Made by a program: the position numbers and the translations under genes. 64,000 bases of DNA from Nitrosomonas sp. Nm34 (GTDB lineage: Bacteria > Pseudomonadota > Gammaproteobacteria > Burkholderiales > Nitrosomonadaceae): the NCBI RefSeq assembly GCF_900113925.1, contig NZ_FORD01000004.1:1-64000 (forward strand), in the 5' to 3' direction. This document shows positions 57,143 through 64,000 of this stretch, piece by piece. The notes under the pieces are model-generated. The model saw nothing but the letters and a program-made list of their open reading frames with translations. It had not been told where the DNA came from and ran no database searches. How positions within the stretch are numbered: position 1 is the first letter of the stretch; each line of letters begins with the position of its first letter.

Positions 57143-58327
57143 ATGCCTTCTATTACTTTACCTCCCTCCAGCGAAGCCGGGCTTCAGCATAGTAAAGCGT
57201 TACAAAACACTATCCAGGCAAAAATTAATGCCGCAGGTGGTTGGATTTCATTTGCTGATTTTATGGAAGCAACCCTCTACACACCTGGCATGGGCTATTA
57301 CAGCGCTGGCGCTACCAAATTGGGCTATGCCGGCGACTTTGTCACAGCACCGGAAATCTCTTCATTATTTGGTAAAACCATGGCACGGCAAGCTGCTCAG
57401 ATATTCGAACTGATCGGTTATAGCGATATTCTGGAGTTTGGCGCAGGCTCTGGCAAACTGGCACTCGATCTACTGCTTGAACTGGAGCAATTGAACCATC
57501 TACCACGACAATACTTTATTTTGGAAGTTAGCGCTGATTTACAGCAGCGACAACGCGAACTATTCAAAAAATGTGCGCCGCATCTTATTTCATTAGTACA
57601 ATGGTTTACCAGCTTACCACATGAATTTAACGGACTTATACTGGCCAACGAAGTGCTCGATGCGATGCCGGTTCATTTGGTAATATGGCAAGACCATCAT
57701 CTCTACGAACGCGGTGTTACCTGGGACCAACAAAATTTTGAATGGCAGGATCGCCCTTTGATTGCTGGAGAGTTATTTGAAATTGCACAAGCGTTACCTC
57801 CATTTAAAGAGGCAATGAATCACGGTTCCTTCCGCTACCTCAGTGAAATCAGTCTAGCTAATCGACACTTCATGCGCAGCCTGGCACAGATACTTCACCG
57901 AGGCGTGATTCTGCTGATTGACTATGGCTTCGGACAAAGCGAATATTATCATCCGCAGCGCAACCAGGGCACCCTGATGTGCCATTATCGCCACCATGTT
58001 CACGATGACCCCTTTTACTTACCTGGATTGCAGGATATTACCAGCCACGTTAATTTTAGCGCGATCAATGAGGTTGCATTAGCGAGCGATCTGCAGTTAC
58101 TTGGCTATACCACTCAAGCAAACTGGTTAATCAATTGCGGTATTACTGAGGTGCTATCTCGAACACCCGCTGACATTCCCCATCAATATTTGCCATTGGC
58201 CAATCAATTACAAAGATTAGTCAGTCCAGCTGAAATGGGTGAATTATTCAAGGCGATCGCTTATGGCAGAGGAATCAACCAACCGCTAATAGGATTCACC
58301 CGAGGGGACAAAAGACGACTGTTGTGA
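57143..58327 (+). CDS. MidA/NDUFAF7-family SAM-dependent methyltransferase
   Basis: A 394-residue class I methyltransferase. Features: GGWISFADFMEATLYTPGMGYYSAG near the N-terminus, DFVTAPEISSLFG, SAM-binding ILEFGAGSGKLALDLL, LANEVLDAMPVH and LIDYGFGQSEYYHPQRNQGTL. In mitochondria the homologue methylates an arginine of complex I subunit NDUFS2; a bacterial role on NuoD-type proteins is possible. Start at ATG 57143; the frame extends upstream to 56909 but overlaps the SDR gene on the other strand. Confidence 0.9.
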   Translation: MPSITLPPSSEAGLQHSKALQNTIQAKINAAGGWISFADFMEATLYTPGMGYYSAGATKLGYAGDFVTAPEISSLFGKTMARQAAQIFELIGYSDILEFGAGSGKLALDLLLELEQLNHLPRQYFILEVSADLQQRQRELFKKCAPHLISLVQWFTSLPHEFNGLILANEVLDAMPVHLVIWQDHHLYERGVTWDQQNFEWQDRPLIAGELFEIAQALPPFKEAMNHGSFRYLSEISLANRHFMRSLAQILHRGVILLIDYGFGQSEYYHPQRNQGTLMCHYRHHVHDDPFYLPGLQDITSHVNFSAINEVALASDLQLLGYTTQANWLINCGITEVLSRTPADIPHQYLPLANQLQRLVSPAEMGELFKAIAYGRGINQPLIGFTRGDKRRLL

Positions 58328-58339
58328 AATAAATCAACC

Positions 58340-58498
58340 AAAAACCCGCCGTTGATCGCGGTGGAGTGTACGGTAATCGAAGTGCGGCTACGGTACATTT
58401 GGTAGCGACCGCATCTCATTCTAGTGAATGAGAAAATCTTGAAGAGACCGCTATATCCTGAGCCAACTTTCCAATCAAGCAATCAACAGCGGGTTTTT
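58340..58498. ncRNA. Long-range inverted repeat, possible structured RNA or two-way terminator
   Basis: AAAAACCCGCCGTTGAT (58340-58356) pairs with ATCAACAGCGGGTTTTT (58482-58498), 16 of 17 bases. The enclosed 125 bases contain an 8-bp perfect hairpin TCTCATTC-TAGT-GAATGAGA. Located between convergent genes; T/A tracts at both ends would terminate either transcript, but the large interior suggests an independent RNA. Confidence 0.4.
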
Positions 58499-58501
58499 AG
58501 T

Positions 58502-59221
58502 TCAATATTGAGGTGAAAATGTACCCCCTAATTCGATATCCGCATGTTTCACTACCGACAGCAGCGTAGCACAAGCTGCACGCATACTCGGCGCAAGACG
58601 CAGCAAAGTACCCACATTAACGGAGCGGCGCAAAATCAACTCTAGCAAGTAGAGCATGTTGACACTGCCATCAGGATAGACTGCACTCATTAAGATGGGT
58701 GGAGGCGAAAATTCGAGAGGATCAGTAATAGCACGTACTGCTACAAAGGGTATTCCAGCATTGATCGCGATCTCGGCAATAGCGCCACTTTCCATATCGA
58801 CCGCACAGGCGCCATTTTTTGCAGAAAATCTCCGTTTCTCGTCTTTCGAAGTCAATACCTGCTGACTGGTAGCTAAGGTGCCTCCCGCGACTTTCACGTG
58901 CTTGGGTAGATGCTGTATGATGCGATTACGCCATTCCAAGGCGACAGGGTGAGCATACTCCGTATGGACACGTTCAGGAAGAACCAGATCACCAGGGCGC
59001 AAAGTCTCATCCAATGCGCCTGCTACGCCAAAACTCACAAGAGCTGATACTCCTCTGTCACGCAATCCCGCTGCAGCCTGCCGGGCAGCCTCACTTCCTA
59101 TACCACATACCCAGATTGCCGTTCCTTCTCTGAGCCGAACCATTTCATTGAAAGGAAGCCGGCGTGGCGTGATGCATTTCGCTTCTGCGCGCATTGCGGT
59201 GACAATGCCTACTAAGCTCAC
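58502..59221 (-). CDS. hpnG: Hopanoid-associated nucleosidase/phosphorylase HpnG
   Basis: A 239-residue enzyme of the purine nucleoside phosphorylase/MTAN fold. HpnG removes adenine from adenosylhopane to give ribosylhopane. Motifs: GIVTAMRAEAKCI, VCGIGSEAARQAA, ALVSFGVAGALDETLRPGDLVLP and AVDMESGAIAEIA. Start at GTG 59221, overlapping the shc stop as GTGA, with GGGAG about nine bases upstream; the longer frame to 59350 overlaps shc. The tail end holds a Ser/Pro region. Confidence 0.93.
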   Translation of the reverse strand: MSLVGIVTAMRAEAKCITPRRLPFNEMVRLREGTAIWVCGIGSEAARQAAAGLRDRGVSALVSFGVAGALDETLRPGDLVLPERVHTEYAHPVALEWRNRIIQHLPKHVKVAGGTLATSQQVLTSKDEKRRFSAKNGACAVDMESGAIAEIAINAGIPFVAVRAITDPLEFSPPPILMSAVYPDGSVNMLYLLELILRRSVNVGTLLRLAPSMRAACATLLSVVKHADIELGGTFSPQY

Positions 59222-61212
59222 GAAGGATTTCTCCCAGTCAGCGCACGATATCGTATCAACGCCCACAAGGGAAAATACTTTGAATAACCATGATATTTCA
59301 AATAAAACACACGCGGAAAGCCTGGTGCCGTAAACCATGGTTCGTACCATAATCCATCAGTATTCTGCGTCTTAAGCAAATATTTAATTCCTTTCTCAAC
59401 TGTCTTGCTGTGTATTTCTCCAGCAGCCATCAGACCAAGTAATGCCCAAGCTGTCTGAAATGAGGTACTCTGCTCAAATTGTCCAGCGCGCTGAGGATCA
59501 AAATACGTATCATTGGTTTCGCCCCAGCCACCATCATCCCGCTGAACAGATTTTAACCACTCTACCGCACGACGGATAGCCGGATGCTCCTTGTCAACAT
59601 TTGCCAGCCGCATGGCTTCTAATACCGACCAAGTACCGTAAATATAATTGCTGCCCCATCGACCAAACCAAGCACCACTGGCTTCTTGTTCGCTAAATAG
59701 ATAGGCCAGACCACGTTCCACTGCCTGCGTATGTTGCTGATCACCATACATTGCCAGGAAACCGGTACATCGAGCGGTCACGTCGCTAGAGGGTGGGTCA
59801 AGCAAAGCACCGTGATCTGCAAAAGGCACCTCATTGAGATAATAATAAGTATTATCAATATCGAAAGCGGCAAAGCCACCATTACTAGATTGCATACCAG
59901 CAAGCCAGTTGGCTGCACGCTGTATATTTTCCTGATAATCAGCGTAGCCAGCTTGATGCAACGCCCAGGCGGCCGCAGCGGTATCATCCAGATCCGGATA
60001 ATGCGGATTAGCATATTGAAATGCCCAGCCACCGCCCGGTAAATCTGGCCGTCGCTCACGCCAATCACCCGGGGCATCCAGTATCTGATGAGTAATGAGC
60101 CAGTCAAGGGCTCGTCGAACTGGTCGTTGATCAGCATTGGGATCCTCCTGTAAGGCAAGACAGGCCAAAACAGTATCCCAAACTGGAGAGGTACAAGGCT
60201 GACACCATGCACGCTCACCTTCATCAACCAGCAATCCCTGAAGTGCTAGGCGGCATTGCTGGCGATAGGGATGATCATAGGCATAGCCGAGCAACGCCAT
60301 AGCCTCATAAGCATTGATCATAGCTGGAAAAATAGCTCCTAACCCACATTCCCCATTAAGACGCTCGATCACCCATTGCTCTGCGCGATGTAATGCTTTT
60401 TTCCGTACAAAGGTTGGAATCAGCGGTTCAAGTTTTGAGCCCAAGCGCTCCATATACAAAAAAAATCGATTAAGCGGAGTACGGACTGGGAAATAATCCT
60501 GTTCTTCTTCGGGTGGAACCGTGAATAACTCCCTCACATCGATATTTCTTGGATTAGCCGCCCTGGCTTTTAAAGAGCAGAGAATAGAAAGTGGAATCAT
60601 GACAGTACGCGACCAGTACGCCACTTTACTAAGATGGAAAAGAAACCAGCGCGGGAACAAAATAATCTCTGCAGGAACAAACGGAACACCCCGCCACGGT
60701 ATCTGGCCATACATGGCAAGCAATAGTCGAGTAAACACATTGGCGCGCGCTGCCCCACCATGCGCCAGAATAGCAGAGCGGGCACGTACCATGTGCGGGG
60801 CATCGGGAAAATCTCCCACGAGCTTCAGTGCATAATAAGCCTTGACACTACAGCTTTGATCAAATGCACCGCCATAATAAAGCGCCCAGCCACCATGAGT
60901 CATATCTTGTTGCTCACGAATAAAGCGAGCCAACTTGTGTTCGAGAACGGTATCTACTTCATCCATAAAATGCATCATCAGGATGTATTCGGCAGGAATC
61001 GTGCAATCTGCTTCTAATGGAAAACACCAGTGACCATTTTTTTCTTGTACAGAATATAATGCGTTGCGTGCTGAAGAAATGGCGTTATTCAGCTTGGATG
61101 TATTCATTTCGTCTATAGTCAAATTGCCTGATTTCAGCCATTGACCCATCAGGGCTGTCCTTTTTATGTTTATAAAGGCAAAGACCTGTTGTGACATTCT
61201 AGACATAAACAT
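59218..61212 (-). CDS. shc: Squalene-hopene cyclase
   Basis: A 664-residue membrane-bound triterpene cyclase that folds squalene to hopene. The catalytic DxDD is in PDLDDTAAAAWALH; QW repeats recur (for example DGGWGETNDTYFD and GSNYIYGTWSVLEAM). N-terminal signature HWCFPLEADCTIPAEYILMM. Length normal. Start 61212 has GAGG upstream; ATG 61149 (AGGA eight bases before) and 61107 are alternatives. It overlaps hpnG by four bases, so hopanoid synthesis and side-chain extension are coupled. Confidence 0.97.
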   Translation of the reverse strand: MFMSRMSQQVFAFINIKRTALMGQWLKSGNLTIDEMNTSKLNNAISSARNALYSVQEKNGHWCFPLEADCTIPAEYILMMHFMDEVDTVLEHKLARFIREQQDMTHGGWALYYGGAFDQSCSVKAYYALKLVGDFPDAPHMVRARSAILAHGGAARANVFTRLLLAMYGQIPWRGVPFVPAEIILFPRWFLFHLSKVAYWSRTVMIPLSILCSLKARAANPRNIDVRELFTVPPEEEQDYFPVRTPLNRFFLYMERLGSKLEPLIPTFVRKKALHRAEQWVIERLNGECGLGAIFPAMINAYEAMALLGYAYDHPYRQQCRLALQGLLVDEGERAWCQPCTSPVWDTVLACLALQEDPNADQRPVRRALDWLITHQILDAPGDWRERRPDLPGGGWAFQYANPHYPDLDDTAAAAWALHQAGYADYQENIQRAANWLAGMQSSNGGFAAFDIDNTYYYLNEVPFADHGALLDPPSSDVTARCTGFLAMYGDQQHTQAVERGLAYLFSEQEASGAWFGRWGSNYIYGTWSVLEAMRLANVDKEHPAIRRAVEWLKSVQRDDGGWGETNDTYFDPQRAGQFEQSTSFQTAWALLGLMAAGEIHSKTVEKGIKYLLKTQNTDGLWYEPWFTAPGFPRVFYLKYHGYSKYFPLWALIRYRALTGRNPS

Positions 61213-61360
61213 TAGAAACCTCTATTCAACATATTGAAATATAATTATTTTATGAACCTCTCTTTTTTGTTATTCAACTTAAATACAAAATTCTGATATC
61301 CAGTTGCTACCTCACAACAAAAAAGTACTACTATAAAGATCTACCACACCTGAAACTGAT

Positions 61361-62188
61361 TTATTCAGTAACCTCATTCCTCTTTTTATCATTCTCGCCA
61401 TCACTCTTTTCATCATTCTCATCATCATCCACTTCTTCTATATCGATATAAAGATGATTATAACGATCGGTGGGAGGGTTACCATCATGGATCAGGAATT
61501 CCCGTTGCTGTGTATAGGCTTCGCGTACAAACAGGTACGGATCCAAAGCCGATTGATCACGAATTTTCATTGGTCCTGAAAGTCTTGCGCGCTTATCTAC
61601 TACTCTTAGAAATACAAGGGGAATCATTATGGGCCCACTGATGGCATAACTCGCATAAAACAAAGCATCAGTAAATAAACTGACAGGTAAATCCGCTATA
61701 TCTCGCTGACTGCTTGGTCCATATACGGGAACAAATATATAAGAGCCACTATTTAACCCCCATACGCCCAATATCTGCCCAAAATCCTCATCATGTTCCT
61801 TGAAACCCATATGGCCCGCCATATCAGCGAGCCCGAATATACCAATGGTTGAATTAATTGCGAAACGTAGACTGTCCTCAAATCCCTGACGTATTTTCCC
61901 CTGCAGGAAAGCATTCAAGGCAACATTCGGATAAGCGAGGTTGCGATAAAAATTCCCAATAGGACGCTGTATAGCAACAGGCACATGCTCTATATAAACA
62001 TCTGCCACTGGCTCCAAAATATTCCGATCAATCACGTCCGTAAACCAATAAGATTTACGGTTAAAGGATTCATGAGGATCGGCCATATCCATCTCATTTT
62101 CATTTTTTGGTGTAGATGTACAACCTGTACAGACCATCACCAGAAAAGACAACAAGATAATAACTAAATGATTTTGTCTCATATCCAA
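61361..62188 (-). CDS. MlaA-family phospholipid lipoprotein
   Basis: A 275-residue outer-membrane lipoprotein (lipobox CTGC) of the MlaA/VacJ family: DPHESFNRKSYWFTDVIDRNILEPVADVYIEHVP and the following FYRNLAYPNVALNAFLQGK. MlaA removes mislocalised phospholipids from the outer leaflet. An acidic C-terminal tail (DIEEVDDDENDEKSDGEND) is an unusual extension. Its location inside the hopanoid operon, between hpnA and shc, suggests a role in sterol-like lipid placement or trafficking. Confidence 0.9.
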   Translation of the reverse strand: MDMRQNHLVIILLSFLVMVCTGCTSTPKNENEMDMADPHESFNRKSYWFTDVIDRNILEPVADVYIEHVPVAIQRPIGNFYRNLAYPNVALNAFLQGKIRQGFEDSLRFAINSTIGIFGLADMAGHMGFKEHDEDFGQILGVWGLNSGSYIFVPVYGPSSQRDIADLPVSLFTDALFYASYAISGPIMIPLVFLRVVDKRARLSGPMKIRDQSALDPYLFVREAYTQQREFLIHDGNPPTDRYNHLYIDIEEVDDDENDEKSDGENDKKRNEVTE

Positions 62189-62281
62189 AGCCAGCCTTTT
62201 ATCTTGTTAAAATGATTAGCCTCTATAGCCACTAAAATACTGGATAGAAAAGGCTAAACAGAATTTTATAAACATGATGCA

Positions 62282-63301
62282 TCACATATTCTTATGTAGT
62301 GTTAAAGTACCCGTCACGTACCCTTCTTTAACCAGCCATTCAATCTGGTCAATCAGGGCCTGTCGTATTGAGCTTTGCTGGAAACCCAATTCTTTCACGG
62401 CTTTATTACTCTCGAAAAACATGGAACGGGCTGCGAGTCTGACCCCTGTCAATGGAGCCTTGGGAGGTTTATGCGTAATATAATCCGCTGACAACTCAGA
62501 TAGCGCTCCCACAATGAAAGCGACCCAGTGAGGAATGCGAAATTTTGGCATAGCCAATCCAGTAATCTTTTCAATCATTAGCAATAACTCCCCCAAAGTC
62601 AGATTCTCATTACCCAGAATATAACGCTCCCCTGGACGGCCATACTGAGCTGCCAGAATATGCCCTTTCGCCACATCCCGCACATCAACCATATTAAACT
62701 TACAATCAAGATAAGCAGGTATTTTATAATTTAAAAAATTCAGAATCATACGCGTGGGAGGTGTAATCCTTCGATCGCCAGGTCCTATGGGTAATGTCGG
62801 AGAAACAATCACTACTGGCAATCCTTTTCTTGCAGCGTCAAAAGCTAGTTGTTCTGCAAGAAATTTTGAACGACAATAAGGCCCAGGCATTTCATGCAGT
62901 TCTCGCTGGGTTGATGAATCAATAGGGCGATCTCCTTGTTTCTTGCCAGTCAATATTGACTCAGTAGAAGTATATACCACAACTTCAAGATCCGCTTGCG
63001 CTGCCTCTGATAATACAGTACGTGTCCCCTCGTAATTCGCTTGCTTGAACACGCGCTTGTCTTGCGCCCATAAATCCGGGTTACCCGCCAGATGATAAAG
63101 ACGTTGCACACCTTTTAAAGCACGTCGCACCGTATCAGCATCAGTTACAGAACCTCTTATTGCTTGTACGTCATTCGGCAGGGAGACATCTTCAAGCTCC
63201 AATACTTTTACTGTCTCACCTTGTTCCAGAAGCTGACTTACTAGATGTGTCCCAATAAACCCCCCTCCCCCAGTAACAAGAGAACAACCATAATTTGACA
63301 A
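62282..63301 (-). CDS. hpnA: Hopanoid-associated sugar epimerase HpnA
   Basis: A 339-residue extended SDR (NAD-dependent epimerase/dehydratase). NAD-binding VTGGGGFIGTHLVSQLL, YTSTESILTGKKQ and the catalytic-type YCRSK (Tyr-xxx-Lys). It belongs to the HpnA group found beside shc and thought to modify a sugar on hopanoids or their side chain. It precedes mlaA on the same strand and lies downstream of the ExbB-type gene. Confidence 0.9.
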   Translation of the reverse strand: MSNYGCSLVTGGGGFIGTHLVSQLLEQGETVKVLELEDVSLPNDVQAIRGSVTDADTVRRALKGVQRLYHLAGNPDLWAQDKRVFKQANYEGTRTVLSEAAQADLEVVVYTSTESILTGKKQGDRPIDSSTQRELHEMPGPYCRSKFLAEQLAFDAARKGLPVVIVSPTLPIGPGDRRITPPTRMILNFLNYKIPAYLDCKFNMVDVRDVAKGHILAAQYGRPGERYILGNENLTLGELLLMIEKITGLAMPKFRIPHWVAFIVGALSELSADYITHKPPKAPLTGVRLAARSMFFESNKAVKELGFQQSSIRQALIDQIEWLVKEGYVTGTLTLHKNM

Positions 63302-63451
63302 AACAACTCCTTTAAATCACACATTAGACAGGAAAGCGCAACTTATATAAACAGAAATAGTAAAATACACAATAAGATATTGTGATAAAGGATCATCCAA
63401 AAAAGCTGACAAAATTTAGCTTATGTCAGGCACTACTATTGTTTATCTTGT

Positions 63452-64000
63452 TTAAATTTGACGTTCCCCATGGATAACTTCAACCAGCTTCAAAGCCTGC
63501 AATTCCATTTCCATGACAAGAGTATCTACTTTCGCACGAAAATGCCGATAAAAAATCATGCTGGGTATCGCTACAAGTATGCCAAAGGCAGCATTATACA
63601 ATGCTACCGATATACCATGGGCGAGTTGTGCCGGATTGCTCCCTGTAGGCGCATTGGAACCAAAAATTTCGATCATACCAATTAATGTGCCGAATAATCC
63701 CATTAACGGACTCAAGGAAGCAATGGTTCCCAATGTAGTCAGATAGCGTTCAAGCTCATGTGCCACGCTACGCCCTGCTTCTTCAATGGACTCTTTCATA
63801 ACTTCACGTGAATTACCGACATTTCTGAGCCCTACTACAAAAATGCGCCCCAAGGGTGAGTTGTTCTCTAAGCGCGACAACATCTCTGCGTTTGTTCCTG
63901 TTCTATTGTATTCCTCTAATATGCTTGGCAGTAAATCTCTTGGAGCGACCTTACTCAGACGAAGACTCCATAAACGCTCGACGATAATGGCAATTGCGAC
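63452..64000 (-). CDS. MotA/TolQ/ExbB proton channel protein (5-prime end outside window)
   Basis: Partial; the frame is open from 64000. At least 182 residues of an inner-membrane proton-channel subunit: LGTIASLSPLMGLFGTLIGMIEIFG and then LAHGISVALYNAAFGILVAIPSMIFYRHF, the classical TolQ/ExbB membrane helices. Such proteins drive outer-membrane processes by proton flow, with an ExbD/TolR partner. Its C-terminal end is 150 bp upstream of hpnA. Whether it is TolQ or an ExbB cannot be told without the missing partner. Confidence 0.85.
   Translation of the reverse strand, partial: VAIAIIVERLWSLRLSKVAPRDLLPSILEEYNRTGTNAEMLSRLENNSPLGRIFVVGLRNVGNSREVMKESIEEAGRSVAHELERYLTTLGTIASLSPLMGLFGTLIGMIEIFGSNAPTGSNPAQLAHGISVALYNAAFGILVAIPSMIFYRHFRAKVDTLVMEMELQALKLVEVIHGERQI

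Overview
The window looks like a chromosomal segment of a Gram-negative betaproteobacterium, most likely an ammonia oxidiser of the Nitrosomonas group. This is an inference. It rests on the gene neighbourhoods (leuS-lptE-holA, zapA followed by 6S RNA, rsmI/yraN), a hopanoid operon, outer-membrane functions (LptE, MlaA, NodT-type outer-membrane factor), moderate A+T content, and many short non-coding repeats. No amo, hao or rRNA gene is present to settle it.

Layout. 0.5-8.4 kb: a T2SSE_N/AAA ATPase, an M48 protease lipoprotein, then leuS, lptE, holA and an OsmC protein. 8.4-11.6 kb: a sparse accessory stretch with a small secreted protein, an atypical LuxR-type regulator and an isoprenylcysteine-methyltransferase-like membrane protein. 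11.8-24.5 kb: a complete Flp/Tad pilus locus (pilin, prepilin peptidase, CpaB, secretin, small lipoprotein, TadG-, TadE- and TadF-like proteins, CpaE/TadZ, CpaF/TadA, TadB, TadC and two TPR lipoproteins). 24.7-30.6 kb: CorA, two small proteins, a BON-domain protein, a VIT1/CCC1 transporter, a dihydrolipoyl-dehydrogenase-like flavoprotein, zapA and 6S RNA. 30.8-37.6 kb: a dead transposase, a PLP-dependent basic amino acid decarboxylase, phoBR, a DUF971 gene and ubiE.

37.8-44.1 kb is the most unusual part. A leftward cluster encodes ApbE (FAD:protein FMN transferase), a 919-residue outer-membrane beta-barrel with an N-terminal DUF3570-like half and a His/Met-rich second half, a DUF4266-like lipoprotein, a TlpA-type thioredoxin and two more secreted proteins. 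The barrel protein contains a DxxSGAT sequence, the consensus that ApbE flavinylates. Three consecutive secreted proteins are each predicted to begin with histidine after signal-peptide cleavage. Two perfect 8-1-8 palindromes lie upstream. I read this as a candidate envelope redox/metal (possibly copper) system.

45-48 kb: an RTX protein diverges, across a Fur-like box, from a LicD-cytidylyltransferase fusion; bfd and bfr follow with another Fur-like box. 48.8-53.6 kb: a DevBCA-like ABC exporter with its own outer-membrane factor. 53.7-58.3 kb: pyrC, rsmI, yraN, a pteridine-reductase-like SDR and a MidA-type methyltransferase. 58.5-64 kb: a leftward hopanoid operon (hpnA, mlaA-like, shc, hpnG), with an ExbB/TolQ-type gene running off the window end.

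Two families of short repeats stand out. Repeat A (about 100 bp, terminal inverted repeats of about 20 bp) has 16 full or partial copies in intergenic DNA. Repeat B (about 85 bp, two GC-rich hairpins) has three copies, one nested inside a repeat A between 7-bp direct repeats. Repeat A is absent from the interior of the 12.7 kb Tad locus.
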